From the NCBI GenBank assembly GCA_002733415.1, contig NVVR01000006.1, positions 1 through 64,000 on the forward strand: DNA of 64,000 nucleotides, given 5' to 3'. The notes under the pieces are model-generated. The model worked only from the letters and a program-made list of their open reading frames with translations, was not told the origin of the DNA and made no database searches. Shown here piece after piece: positions 1-8,315 of the stretch. Source of the stretch: Kordia sp. GTDB taxonomy: Bacteria > Bacteroidota > Bacteroidia > Flavobacteriales > Flavobacteriaceae. The translations under genes and the position numbers were made by a program. Position 1 is the first letter of the stretch. Every line of letters begins with the position of its first letter.

Positions 1-2
1 TG

Positions 3-131
3 CTGCATTCCGACGCCATGTCCGTGCCGGCGGCGGTGTATGGCGTGATGATGTTCCTGTTGGGTTTCCTGATGATCGGCTACGCGCGCCTCACCGGGAT
101 CGGTCAGCCTTCCGCCGTTCCGCCAGGTTGA
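3..131 (+). CDS. C-terminal fragment of a membrane transporter-like protein (GC-rich block)
   Basis: Only the last 42 codons are in the window, in frame from base 3 to the TGA at 129-131. The peptide has one long hydrophobic segment (AVYGVMMFLLGFLMIGYA) and a short polar tail, as at the C-terminus of a polytopic inner-membrane protein. The phrase SVPAAVYGVMMF reminds me of bile-acid:sodium-symporter-type carriers, but the fragment is too short to assign a family. Its codons are GC-rich with G/C third positions, unlike everything after base 765. It converges with and overlaps the ctpA-like gene on the other strand by about 40 bases. Confidence 0.4.
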   Translation: MHSDAMSVPAAVYGVMMFLLGFLMIGYARLTGIGQPSAVPPG

Positions 132-764
132 TGCCCTTGAGGATGGAGAGCGCCTGGGACAGCGGGTAGTCGCGGCTGGCCAGGGGCTCTTCGCCCCCTT
201 TCTCCAGCGCTTCTTTCTGCGCCTGGTTGAGCAGGTGGTGGGGCAGGTCCGCTTCGCGGGGGCGCTGGTCTTTCAGCAGCTCGACGCTGGACACCTGCAC
301 CGGGATATCCGGCTCGATGCCTTCCGCCTGAATCGAACGGCCGTCCGGCGTGTAGTAGCGCGCGGTGGTCAGCTTCAGGGCGTTGTCGCCACTGATCGGC
401 AGCACCGTCTGCACCGAGCCCTTGCCGAAGGTGCGGGTACCCACCACCACGGCGCGGCCCTGGTCCTGCAGGGCGCCGGCGACGATCTCCGACGCCGAGG
501 CGGAACCGCCGTTGACCAGCACCACCAGGGGCAGACCTTCGATCTCGTCGCCGGGGTTGGCCTTGTAGTCGTTGCGGCTCTCGCTCTCGCGGCCCTGGGT
601 GTAGACGATCAGCCCGGAGTCGAGGAACAGGTCGCTGATTTCCACCGCGCCGCCGAGCACGCCGCCCGGGTTGTTGCGCAGATCGAGGATCAGCCCGCTC
701 AGCTCGCCTTCGGCTTTCAGCTGGTCCAGGGCTTTCTTGGCCTCGTGGCCGGTGTTGTTCTGGA
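91..764 (-). CDS. ctpA: Carboxyl-terminal processing protease, S41 family (3' part, truncated at a chimeric junction)
   Basis: S41 (CtpA/Prc) serine peptidases cleave envelope proteins near their C-termini in the periplasm using a Ser-Lys dyad. The reading frame stays open from the stop at 91-93 to about 764. It shows LRNNPGG, then NGGSASASEI (nucleophile loop) and, about 25 residues on, FGKG with the catalytic Lys, then the typical YYTPDGRSIQ strand and a polar C-terminal tail. The N-terminal region and PDZ domain are missing because the sequence changes abruptly at about 764 into AT-rich flavobacterial DNA. The protein resembles gammaproteobacterial (Pseudomonas-type) CtpA from memory; the block is visibly GC-rich. 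It is probably a contaminant or misassembly rather than part of this chromosome. Confidence 0.85.
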
Positions 765-1334
765 TTTTTTGCTATTTTCTTTAAGGAATTTTTTTAATTC
801 GTTTTTTCCATCTATATGTACGGCTTGTTTTTCTGGAATAATGGTTAGGTGGGGGGTGGAGTAGCTATCTTCTAATTCACCAGTTTCTTTGTTTATTTGC
901 TGATATTCTACCCTGATTAAGAAATTTGTTGAATAATCAAATGATTGTATCAGCTTTAATTGAGCTGCTGTTAGTTTATTACTGTGTCCTGTTGTTCTTG
1001 TATCAATTCTTTTTTCACCTTTAATAATTATAATGTTTACCGATTTGAGAGAAACTATAGATTGAAGTTGTTTTTCGTCAAAAAAAGTAGCTATTGATAT
1101 TGCATTATCTACGTCTCTTTTTTTGATAGCTCTAAACCTTGGGCCTACATCGTAAATAAAATCAGTAAAAGTACTCTTTTCAACTTTTTCGGGGGCTTGC
1201 GTTTTAATAGCGGAATTTTCATTAGCTACTATTTTTAATTGATCAGTTTCTTGGTTTTTCTGTTTCATAAAACTAAACGCAGTTAAACTCAAAATTGTTA
1301 GTGAAATGCAAAAAAATAAAATTTTATTTTTCAT
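765..1334 (-). pseudogene. Conserved exported protein, unknown function, 3' end cut by the junction
   Basis: It starts at an ATG (1334) with a Lys-rich N-terminus and one hydrophobic segment (ILFFCISLTILSLTAFSF), so a signal peptide or N-terminal anchor. A polar linker follows, then a mixed alpha/beta domain of about 140 residues (from DFIYDVGPRFRAIKKRD). I do not recognise a named family. The genuine frame runs to about ...KENSK, after which the codons read into the GC-rich block and give an Arg/Pro-rich tail unlike the rest. The real C-terminus is therefore absent from this window. That tail should not be treated as native. Third codon positions are AT-rich, as in all genes to its right. 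Confidence 0.7.
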
Positions 1335-1436
1335 GATTAAAGTGTTTTAATCAAAGATACGGCGGAGCTACACTACATATTATTAATGAATTGTAAAAAG
1401 ATGTTATTGAAATGTAAATTGGTTTAAAGAGTATTA

Positions 1437-1980
1437 TTACTTCAGTTTTACTTTGACATTATAACGTTCCAATTCGGTTAAGCAGTCCTGCAGAATAAAA
1501 CCTGCTATGTCAAATTCACTCTGATGATTCTTTTTCATTTCAAGTCTTTTAATTGCTTTTAAAAATCGTTGAATTTCAATAGTGTCATCTAATAATAAAC
1601 CAGGGGCTTTTACGCTGTTATTGTTTTCATCTTTAGCAACCATGGTGAAATAGGAGGAGTTACAGTGTTTGCTAACTCCTGTTCTAATATTTTCTGCTTC
1701 TACACGAATACCTACAACCCTAGAGGTGTTTCCTACATAATTAATAGAAGCCCTCATGGTTAACCAATTCGCCAACTTCAATGGGTTTTAAAAAATCTAC
1801 AGTATCTACTAAGGTAGTTACGCAATAAGTACTAGAGAATTTTGATGCACAAGCAAATGCAATTTGATCTAATAATGAAAGAATATAACCTCCATGAATT
1901 TTTTCGCTAAAATTAGAATGAGATGGGAGCATTAACTCAGAAAAGGTTATATGAGTATCTTTAACATGTATGTATTTCAT
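1437..1980 (-). pseudogene. Acyl-CoA thioesterase (hotdog fold, YciA-like), frameshifted
   Basis: Hotdog thioesterases hydrolyse acyl-CoA to free acid and CoA in the cytosol. The N-terminal part, starting at 1980, has the family signature NFSEKIHGGYILSLLDQIAFACA followed by VDTVDFLKPIEVGEL. The C-terminal part (from MRASINYVGNTSRVVGIRVEAENI) is in another frame. The two join naturally if one A is removed near 1758-1765 (GGTTAACC), restoring GELVTMRASINYVG. The repaired protein would be about 180 residues, normal for the family. As written, the first frame stops after NHEGFY at 1741. Either a recent pseudogene or an uncorrected one-base sequence error. Confidence 0.8.
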
Positions 1981-2147
1981 TTTATGGATGTCCTTTCAAG
2001 GTGTTACAAAAAAAATCTAGTGTTTGAAATGACGTGTTTACAGTGTCCGCTCGTGCGCAGACGAGAGATTTTAGTTAAGTAAAATGGATTCTTGACTGTG
2101 CTCGAACTGACAATGAAAACGTAAATCTATTAATGGTAGTTTTTAAG

Positions 2148-2696
2148 TTACTTTTTTTCATGCAGTTCAAAATTTACGGAGACATCAATTTTTTGAGCTA
2201 CTTTTTCACGAATTATTTTCGGAATTGAAATATTAAAATCTTCAGGAGTAACACTAAATGTTGAGTTAATGTAAATTGTATTGTTAACCTTTTTTAGTAG
2301 TATGGGAATAGCTATTTTTTTAGTTTCACCATGAACGGTCAGAGTACTTGTGAGTATATATTTTTTTGCTAATTTGGTTAATTTGTGTAGTGAAAATCCT
2401 TTTATTTTCCCTTTCAAAATAGCTTTTGGGTATTCATCGGAGTCCATATAGTTCTCGTTAAAATGCTCTTCCATCAAAGCTACTTTAAAACGGAATCCTT
2501 TAATTAGTGCCAAACTTGCAAATTCACCATTAGCAGTATTCAATATAGCGGTAACACTATTGTTTTTTGCTTTTACTTCTTCAAAAGAAGGAACAGATGC
2601 TTCAAATTGGATGACTCCATTTTTTGTTAAGTATTTATGTTGTGCATTGATGTATACACAACTAAATAAAAATGATATAAAAAATAAATGCTTCAT
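2148..2696 (-). CDS. YceI-family exported protein
   Basis: A 182-residue protein with a clear signal peptide (MKHLFFISFLFSCVYINAQ) and a YceI-type lipocalin-like beta-barrel domain: the early ...IQFEASVPSFEEVKAKNNSV strand, FRFKVALMEEHFNENYMDSDEYPKA (the conserved 'MDS..YP.A' segment) and LTVHGETKKIAIPI. YceI proteins bind long isoprenoid or lipid ligands in the periplasm and often travel with cytochromes. Here the next gene upstream on the same strand is a c-type cytochrome lipoprotein, 45 bases away, and a DUF5777 barrel lies just beyond on the other strand. That context supports an envelope redox role, which remains inference. Confidence 0.85.
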   Translation of the reverse strand: MKHLFFISFLFSCVYINAQHKYLTKNGVIQFEASVPSFEEVKAKNNSVTAILNTANGEFASLALIKGFRFKVALMEEHFNENYMDSDEYPKAILKGKIKGFSLHKLTKLAKKYILTSTLTVHGETKKIAIPILLKKVNNTIYINSTFSVTPEDFNISIPKIIREKVAQKIDVSVNFELHEKK

Positions 2697-2741
2697 GATT
2701 TCTTAATTCTAATTGCTTAAGTACAAATGTTATACCAAAAG

Positions 2742-3110
2742 TCAATTTTCTAAATAACCATCAGTTACCCATTGTTCAATAATAGCTATTGTGGAAGCTG
2801 GTAAGTTACCTCCTGGTGGCATTGGATTTACATTATCATTCATTCTTGCTAGAATAGCTCCGTTTTCTACACCATCCCTAAATAAGGCATAAGTATCAAA
2901 AGAACTAGGAGCACCATTTGAAGGTGGGGTTCCATGACAGGATATACAAGAATTAGTAAAGATTGACTTTACATCCGAATTGTATGTTTTTGCTGTCGGA
3001 GTAGGTATTGGGGTAGGCGGAATTATTAAATCATCCTCACTGTGGTTCTCACAGTTGATAAAAAACATAATTAAGAGAGAAACGAAGAATAGTGTTGCTA
3101 TTTTTTTCAT
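2742..3110 (-). CDS. Monoheme cytochrome c-like lipoprotein
   Basis: A 122-residue protein when started at MKKIATLFFVSLL (ATG 3108-3110). That start begins a proper lipoprotein signal ending ...MFFINC, whereas the longer frame adds an implausible polar leader. After a Pro-rich linker (PPTPIPTPT) comes one CISCH heme-attachment motif. A later Met in NPMPPGG is a likely sixth heme ligand, and the protein ends with the short helix IAIIEQWVTDG common to small cytochrome c domains. It is probably anchored in an envelope membrane and exposed to the periplasm or surface. It is probably co-transcribed with the YceI gene that follows. The redox partner cannot be told from sequence. Confidence 0.85.
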   Translation of the reverse strand: MKKIATLFFVSLLIMFFINCENHSEDDLIIPPTPIPTPTAKTYNSDVKSIFTNSCISCHGTPPSNGAPSSFDTYALFRDGVENGAILARMNDNVNPMPPGGNLPASTIAIIEQWVTDGYLEN

Positions 3111-3249
3111 AATTATTGAGTTAGTGTTATTCTCTGTTAAAAGCAATAATTATATAAATTTATCAAATTTAATACTTATAAACAATTTAATTATCAGTAA
3201 ATTAGATATTATTTAAGAATACATCAATATAATCAATTGATTTGTAATT

Positions 3250-3630
3250 GTGAAGAATAAACTTTTTTTAGCAATATTTTTTTTGACACTAATTTTCATT
3301 GGATATAAATACACCTATCATGAACATAGAGAAATTAGTAGCGAAAAAGAAGTGTTTAATGGTACAGCTTTAGTGTTGAAGCAATATTTTCATGAAAACC
3401 TTGAAGAGAGTAACGGTGCGTATTTAAATAAAACCATTGTTATTTCTGGGGTAATTTCTGAAATTGAATCCAAAGCAATTATGATTGAGGATAATGTGTA
3501 TTGTGTTTTTGATAAAAATATAAGTGAATTTAGTATAGGGAAGCAAGTTAAAGTAAAAGGAAGATGTTTGGGGTATGATGAATTATTAGAAGTGGTTAAA
3601 ATAGATCAATGTATTATATTTAAAAAATGA
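3250..3630 (+). CDS. Small membrane-anchored OB-fold protein
   Basis: A 126-residue protein read from a GTG (3250); no in-frame ATG fits better because this codon opens directly into the Lys-plus-hydrophobic anchor KNKLFLAIFFLTLIFIGY. The C-terminal 75 residues (LNKTIVISGVISEIESKAIMIED...VKVKGRCLGYDELLEVVKIDQC) have the strand pattern of 'tRNA_anti-like' OB folds: a G-rich turn, a self-contained barrel and no nucleic-acid motif. In Bacteroidetes such proteins sit in YceI/cytochrome clusters. It lies between the divergent cytochrome/YceI pair and the DUF5777 gene, so I infer the same functional group. The molecular role is unknown. Confidence 0.7.
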   Translation: MKNKLFLAIFFLTLIFIGYKYTYHEHREISSEKEVFNGTALVLKQYFHENLEESNGAYLNKTIVISGVISEIESKAIMIEDNVYCVFDKNISEFSIGKQVKVKGRCLGYDELLEVVKIDQCIIFKK

Positions 3631-3639
3631 TATAGAATT

Positions 3640-3722
3640 CTCTTATGGGGATTGTTACCCAATGGTTTCATTGGTATAAAAATTTAATTGTTAATTAATT
3701 CCTCGTATGCTTGCAAGGAGAA
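3640..3722. repeat. Hairpin-bearing intergenic repeat (CCTCGT-family, copy 1)
   Basis: Contains an inverted repeat CCAATGGTTTCATTGG (about 3659-3674). It ends with the motif CCTCGTATGCTTGCA (3701-3715), which also occurs downstream of the next gene and between trpE and trpG. Part may act as the terminator of the OB-fold gene. Confidence 0.6.
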
Positions 3723-3746
3723 TTGATTTTAAATATAAATTGTATT

Positions 3747-4610
3747 ATGGTAAAATTAAAAACCGCTTGCTTAATTTTTGTGCTTATTTTTTCTTCACTT
3801 GTTTATGCTCAAGAAGACTTATTTAATGAAATAGATACAGATTCTGTTCTAAATAAACACGTGTCAGCAGTATTTAAAGGCTTGAAAATAATAAATTTTG
3901 AATCGACAAAATTGGCTTCTAAAGAGGAGTTTTATTTTGTAGTATCCCATCGGTTTGGTTCTGTGAAGGGTGGTTTTAAAGAATTATTTGGTTTGGATCA
4001 AGCGGCTACACGTTTGAATTTTATTTATGGTATTTCTAATAGCTTAAATGTAGGGTTTTCAAGAAGTTCTTATCAAAAAACATATGAAATATCTTTGAAA
4101 TACAGGGTATTACAGCAAGGTTTAAAAGGAGGAAGTCCAGTAACCATAGTTGGTTTTAATAGTATTTCTGTAAATACGTTTTTAGATGAAGCGTTTTTAC
4201 CTGAATTAGAATTCAATGATCGTTTATCGTATGTTTCTCAATTGTTAATTTCAAGAAAATTTAGTAAAAAATTATCATTAGAATTAATGCCTACATTAGT
4301 GCATGAAAATTTAGTAAAGAACAGTAAGCAAGATAATACTCAGTATGTTATGGGTATTGGAGGAAGGTGTAAAATTACAAAGCGCTTAAGTTTAAATTGT
4401 GATTACGGATATCATTTGAATAGAGATAATAATAGTATTTACAAAAATAATTTAGCTGTAGGGGTTGATATTGAAACAGGAGGACATGTTTTTCAATTGC
4501 AATTTAGTAATGCGCAACCGTCATTTGAGAGTGGGTATTTAACTAAAGCTACTGGAGACTGGGGAAATTCAGAAATATTTTTTGGTTTTAATTTAAGTAG
4601 GGTATTTTAA
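3747..4610 (+). CDS. DUF5777-family outer-membrane beta-barrel protein
   Basis: A 287-residue protein from ATG 3747, which begins a standard signal peptide (MVKLKTACLIFVLIFSSLVYAQ). The open frame extends upstream only through a TTG. The mature protein opens with EDLFNEIDTD and has the DUF5777 signature FYFVVSHRFGSVKGGFKELFGLDQAATRL, then alternating amphipathic strands ending in a terminal aromatic strand (IFFGFNLSRVF), as in outer-membrane barrels. In flavobacteria this family regularly neighbours YceI and monoheme cytochrome genes, as here. The function is uncharacterised; I infer an outer-membrane component of that redox or lipid-ligand cluster. Confidence 0.8.
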   Translation: MVKLKTACLIFVLIFSSLVYAQEDLFNEIDTDSVLNKHVSAVFKGLKIINFESTKLASKEEFYFVVSHRFGSVKGGFKELFGLDQAATRLNFIYGISNSLNVGFSRSSYQKTYEISLKYRVLQQGLKGGSPVTIVGFNSISVNTFLDEAFLPELEFNDRLSYVSQLLISRKFSKKLSLELMPTLVHENLVKNSKQDNTQYVMGIGGRCKITKRLSLNCDYGYHLNRDNNSIYKNNLAVGVDIETGGHVFQLQFSNAQPSFESGYLTKATGDWGNSEIFFGFNLSRVF

Positions 4611-4611
4611 T

Positions 4612-4676
4612 TCCCGAGGATTTCCTCGAACTACAACTATTATTGTTGATTCATACCTCGTGTGCTTGCACATAGT
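4612..4676. repeat. Hairpin-bearing intergenic repeat (CCTCGT-family, copy 2)
   Basis: Starts right after the DUF5777 stop. It shows CGAGGATTTCCTCG as a short hairpin, then the shared core ACTACAACTATTATTGTT and CATACCTCGTGTGCTTGCA. The copy at 30121-30180 matches most of this length. Confidence 0.7.
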
Positions 4677-4746
4677 ATCTTGATTTTTTTAGTGTGGCGA
4701 TTTTATAAATTTTTCGCTAGAAGAGAGGGCGAGATTAAATTGAGGT

Positions 4747-5913
4747 TTACTTTTTACACCAATTTTTAAATTCAGTACTAGCACTTATCATGGGCAATTG
4801 TTCTTTTACCTTTTGAGTAAGTGTGTTCTTTTTGTAGCTTGAAGTGTTTAATATAATATCTAACAAGTGTGTGGCTTTTTTAAACGCTTGATCTTGTTCA
4901 TAAATTACGAGTAAACTAAATTTTGGCAAATGAAAATGGGGGTAGTTTTCAATCATATTTTTGTAAAACACTGCTGCACTTTCGTAGTTTTTAGCAGCGA
5001 AGGATAGGTTCCCTTTTTCAAAATCTAAAAAGGTATCATTCGTATGGTTTTGTATGCTGTTAATGCTTTTGAAAACAGCCTCATAATCTTTGTTTAAGTA
5101 ATGATACCTAATTGCGGATAAGTTTGTGCTAGGGTCAATAGTGAAGCTGCTGAGGATATCTTCCATGGATTCAAAATAGGCCTCGTCACTAATACTTCTA
5201 GATAATTCAAGCTTTAACATTGCGGTAAAACGATCTTTATTATTTAGAGCTTTGTTAAGTAATGAAATGTGCTTGTATGCTTTTTTCAGTTCGTTGTTGT
5301 TTTTTGCATCTACAAAATTTTTCAGCATTAAAATATATTTGTACTCTTCATTAGCTGTGATGCTAGAGATATAGTTTTTAGGCGCTTCGCTTAAATAATA
5401 TAATTTAAGTGTTTCAGAAAGTTTCTGACTGGATGAGTATACAAAAATGTCATCAATTATTAAGTTTTTCCCATTACTCAAAACACGATAATCATGATAA
5501 TCTAGTCCGTATTTCTCAGAGTAATACCTGAAAATTAAGTGATACGTTTTGTCAACAGGATCAAAATTATAGCTCACAAAATTATAAAAATCACCGTTTT
5601 TTAACGAATTTATTAATTCGTTTGGGAATGAGGTTATTTTTGTGGAGTATGCAGCTTTATATTTCTTATTAAACTTAGTGAGTTTTTTGTTTTCAAGATC
5701 TTGTAAAATAACTTTCTTAAAAAACCTGTTAGGAAGGATATTATTTAAAAATACTTGGTTATCTCCTTTGGAGTAGCTGTTGGATAAATGAGTACCTAAA
5801 TTCTTTACTTTTAAATCATTTTCCTTAGTATTTTCAATTTTTGAATACCCATCTTGCCCAAAACTGAACAGAAGTCCAAAATTATAAAAGCAGATAAAAA
5901 GTAGTTGTTTCAT
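4747..5913 (-). CDS. Exported TPR-containing protein, unknown function
   Basis: A 388-residue protein with an N-terminal signal-like hydrophobic stretch (MKQLLFICFYNFGLLFSFGQ). The first half is a mixed domain (LINSLKNGDFYNFVSYNFDPVDKTYHLIF region) resembling small periplasmic alpha/beta domains. From about residue 190 it becomes helical, with TPR-like helix pairs such as FLDFEKGNLSFAAKNYESAAVFYKN and FSLLVIYEQDQAFKKATHLL. I recognise the architecture but no named family. It stands alone between a convergent DUF5777 gene and the divergent trmH. The 3' side (4611-4746) is filled mainly by an intergenic repeat. Confidence 0.65.
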   Translation of the reverse strand: MKQLLFICFYNFGLLFSFGQDGYSKIENTKENDLKVKNLGTHLSNSYSKGDNQVFLNNILPNRFFKKVILQDLENKKLTKFNKKYKAAYSTKITSFPNELINSLKNGDFYNFVSYNFDPVDKTYHLIFRYYSEKYGLDYHDYRVLSNGKNLIIDDIFVYSSSQKLSETLKLYYLSEAPKNYISSITANEEYKYILMLKNFVDAKNNNELKKAYKHISLLNKALNNKDRFTAMLKLELSRSISDEAYFESMEDILSSFTIDPSTNLSAIRYHYLNKDYEAVFKSINSIQNHTNDTFLDFEKGNLSFAAKNYESAAVFYKNMIENYPHFHLPKFSLLVIYEQDQAFKKATHLLDIILNTSSYKKNTLTQKVKEQLPMISASTEFKNWCKK

Positions 5914-6036
5914 TTGTTTGATTTATGACTATTCTTAAATAGTATGTGTTATAATAGATTCTTAATTATTCAAATCATTATTTTAGTCTAAACAATTCAT
6001 TTTTGATTACATTGTACCGTTAAATATACTTATTTT

Positions 6037-6699
6037 ATGGTTGATAAAGCACTGTTTTCTTACTTAGAAGAGTTTGTTACTCCAGTACGTCGTCAAAAGT
6101 TTATAGATATTCTCAATAAACGGACCAAACACTTTACGGTTGTATTGGAAGATGTATATCAAATGCACAATACAAGCGCGGTGATTAGGAGCTGTGATGT
6201 GTTTGGGGTACAGCAAGCGCACGCTATAGAAGTTCAGCATAAAAACACCTTAGATAAGGAAATTGCCATGGGAGCTCAAAAATGGGTGAATTTGCAATAC
6301 CATTCAAATACGGAAACATGTATTGGAGTGTTAAAAGAAAAAGGTTACCAGATTATTGCTACAACTCCTCATAATGATTCTTGTCTAGTGGAAGATTTTG
6401 ATGTGACTAAAAAGAGCGCATTGTTTTTTGGATCTGAAAAGAATGGGGTAAGTGAAGATGTAATGAAACAAGCTGATGGGTTTATAAAAATACCCATGGT
6501 AGGCTTTACAGAGAGTTTGAATATATCAGTTTCTGCAGCAATTATATTACAATCAGTTACTTCAAAATTGAGGAACTCAACTATTGATTGGAAACTTACA
6601 GCAGAAGAAATTGAATTTCAGCGATTCATTTGGATGCAGAAGTCCATCAAGAGTATTGATAAAATATTAGCGCGTTACTACGAGGAGAACCCTAAATAG
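6037..6699 (+). CDS. trmH: tRNA (guanosine-2'-O-)-methyltransferase TrmH, SpoU family
   Basis: TrmH transfers a methyl group from S-adenosylmethionine to the 2'-OH of G18 in tRNA D-loops, using a knotted SPOUT fold. All three SpoU motifs are readable: motif 1 NTSAVIRSCDVFG (residues 45-57, with Arg51), motif 2 FFGSEKNGVSE (130-140) and motif 3 IPMVGFTESLNISVSAAI (152-169). The length of 220 residues and the C-terminal helical extension fit TrmH rather than RlmB, which has an N-terminal RNA-binding domain. It is a monocistronic plus-strand gene between two minus-strand genes. Substrate assignment is from family membership. Confidence 0.9.
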   Translation: MVDKALFSYLEEFVTPVRRQKFIDILNKRTKHFTVVLEDVYQMHNTSAVIRSCDVFGVQQAHAIEVQHKNTLDKEIAMGAQKWVNLQYHSNTETCIGVLKEKGYQIIATTPHNDSCLVEDFDVTKKSALFFGSEKNGVSEDVMKQADGFIKIPMVGFTESLNISVSAAIILQSVTSKLRNSTIDWKLTAEEIEFQRFIWMQKSIKSIDKILARYYEENPK

Positions 6700-6902
6700 G
6701 TTGTTTGTATAGAAGTTGATGAGTTTATTAGTATTTCTTTAAGTCTCTTCTCCATGAAGGGCATAGTGATAGATTCAAGCTAGACGCAGTATTAAAGTTT
6801 TGAAATTTTAATTTTCGTCTAACTTAACTTGTTTCGGTTTCTCATAATTATTGGTGATCAGTGAACTGAGCTTCTGAAATAAATTCAGAATGACATTTAT
6901 TA
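6700..6902. repeat. Convergent intergenic region with inverted repeats
   Basis: This 203-base gap separates the convergent trmH and P450 genes. It has a hairpin TTCTGAAATAAATTCAGAA (6872-6890) of the kind also seen at 12307-12356, and an outer pair AGACG...CGTCT spanning about 6782-6819. No coding sequence is visible. The hairpins may serve as weak terminators for both genes. Confidence 0.45.
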
Positions 6903-8315
6903 TTATGGCGTTTTTAGTTTAAGAATCAAATTTTCAGGAAACATAGTGAAGGCAAATTGTTCTTTTACCTCTTCAGGTTTCACTGCTAAACTAAAGTCAA
7001 ACTGATTACATATTGCAGATATGGCAATAGTCATTTCATGCATTGCTAAATTCATTCCAGGGCAAAAACGCGCGCCTCCGCCAAAAGCTTTAATTGTATC
7101 TGGTGTGTGGTTTTGCTGCATCGGACAACCACTTTTTAACCATCTTTCCGGAATAAAGTCATTCGGGTTAGAGAAATACTGCTCAGAAGTTTGAGCAACT
7201 TTATTCTGAAGCATTATAGAGGTGTCCTTTGGTATGTGCAAATTATAAAGGACAATATCTTCATTTGCTTGCATATATAAGTTTGGAGTGACTGGTTTTA
7301 GTCTAATTGCTTCTTGAGCAACTGCGTTGGCGTACTTTAATTTATGAAGTAGTTGTGTCGTTTCTGGAACCAGTGAGTCAGAATAAATTTCTTTTGCTTC
7401 TTGTCTAACTTTTACAACTACTCCTGGGTGTTGTGCTAAATAATATAGCGCCCATGATATGGAGTTTGAAGTAGTATCCTCTCCAGCCAACAAAATAGTA
7501 AAAACATTTCCATAAATTTCATCATCAGAAAAGGTGTTTTCATTTTCTTGCTCAACAAGTAGTGCTTCAAGAAAGTTTGAGGGGTTTTCTTTTAGCTCAG
7601 GTGTTGTAGTTAAACGTTCCTTTGCTTCTTTGATAAACTGATGTATAATTTTCTCAATTGTTTTGAGTGAATGATCTAAGGCTTTGTCTTTTTTTTGTTT
7701 ATAGATACGCCATAAAGCTATTGGTGCCGTGATACGTTCGTTTACCATGGGAAAGATAAGTTCTAGGTGTTTTTGAAAATCATCTTCTTTATGATTTAGC
7801 GTATCCAATTTATATCCGAAGGCAATCGTTGTTGTAATGTCAATGGTATATCTAGCCAGCTCCTTTTGGATATCTACTTCTGTACTGTTTTCGGCATATG
7901 TTTTCCACTTGTTTAGTAATTCCTTCGTCGTTTTACTAATAGTAGGGTAGTAGCCTTTAACTTTTTTTAAATTTAAAGCTTCTGAAGTTGGTTTTCGGTG
8001 TCTTTTCCAGGAGTCTCCTTCCGCATTGAATACCCCAACTATTCCCATTTCAGTAAGTATTTCATTGATCTTTGAAAAGCGGCGAAATTTTTCAGGTCGC
8101 AATTTTAAAATTTCGGCATTCAGTTCAGGATTTGCAGAAACAACAAACTCTTTACCAATAAAGTTGATTTTAAACAAATCACCACACTCATCTACCCAAC
8201 GTTCTAATACTTGATGTTTATTAGAAACATTAAACTGTGGTAAATGACCTAGTAAGAAATTTCCTTTCGGCGAGGGTAAGCTTTTTATTGTGGTGAATTT
8301 GGTTGAGGTTGGCAT
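6903..8315 (-). CDS. Cytochrome P450
   Basis: Heme-thiolate monooxygenase of 470 residues, activating O2 to hydroxylate a small hydrophobic substrate. The I-helix oxygen-binding motif is AGEDTT (277-282), the K-helix ExxR is EAIR (335-338), a PERW meander follows (about 390), and the heme loop FGGGARFCPG (411-420) carries the Cys418 ligand. There is no N-terminal membrane anchor and no fused reductase or ferredoxin domain, so electrons must come from partners encoded elsewhere. Neighbours give no clue to the substrate. The overall style (ERWVDECGDLFKI near the start) is that of the CYP4/CYP102-like clade; subfamily assignment is not possible by eye. Confidence 0.93.
   Translation of the reverse strand: MPTSTKFTTIKSLPSPKGNFLLGHLPQFNVSNKHQVLERWVDECGDLFKINFIGKEFVVSANPELNAEILKLRPEKFRRFSKINEILTEMGIVGVFNAEGDSWKRHRKPTSEALNLKKVKGYYPTISKTTKELLNKWKTYAENSTEVDIQKELARYTIDITTTIAFGYKLDTLNHKEDDFQKHLELIFPMVNERITAPIALWRIYKQKKDKALDHSLKTIEKIIHQFIKEAKERLTTTPELKENPSNFLEALLVEQENENTFSDDEIYGNVFTILLAGEDTTSNSISWALYYLAQHPGVVVKVRQEAKEIYSDSLVPETTQLLHKLKYANAVAQEAIRLKPVTPNLYMQANEDIVLYNLHIPKDTSIMLQNKVAQTSEQYFSNPNDFIPERWLKSGCPMQQNHTPDTIKAFGGGARFCPGMNLAMHEMTIAISAICNQFDFSLAVKPEEVKEQFAFTMFPENLILKLKTP

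Noticed and set aside
1..764. Recent horizontal transfer of a proteobacterial ctpA region
   Set aside because: No mobility gene, repeat or duplicated target flanks it, and both genes at the join are truncated reciprocally; a chimeric contig explains it better.
235..864. Long plus-strand open frame across the GC-rich block and the junction
   Set aside because: It is the GC-driven antisense shadow of the ctpA-like gene, has Val/Ala/Gly/His-rich nonsense composition, and crosses the chimeric join.
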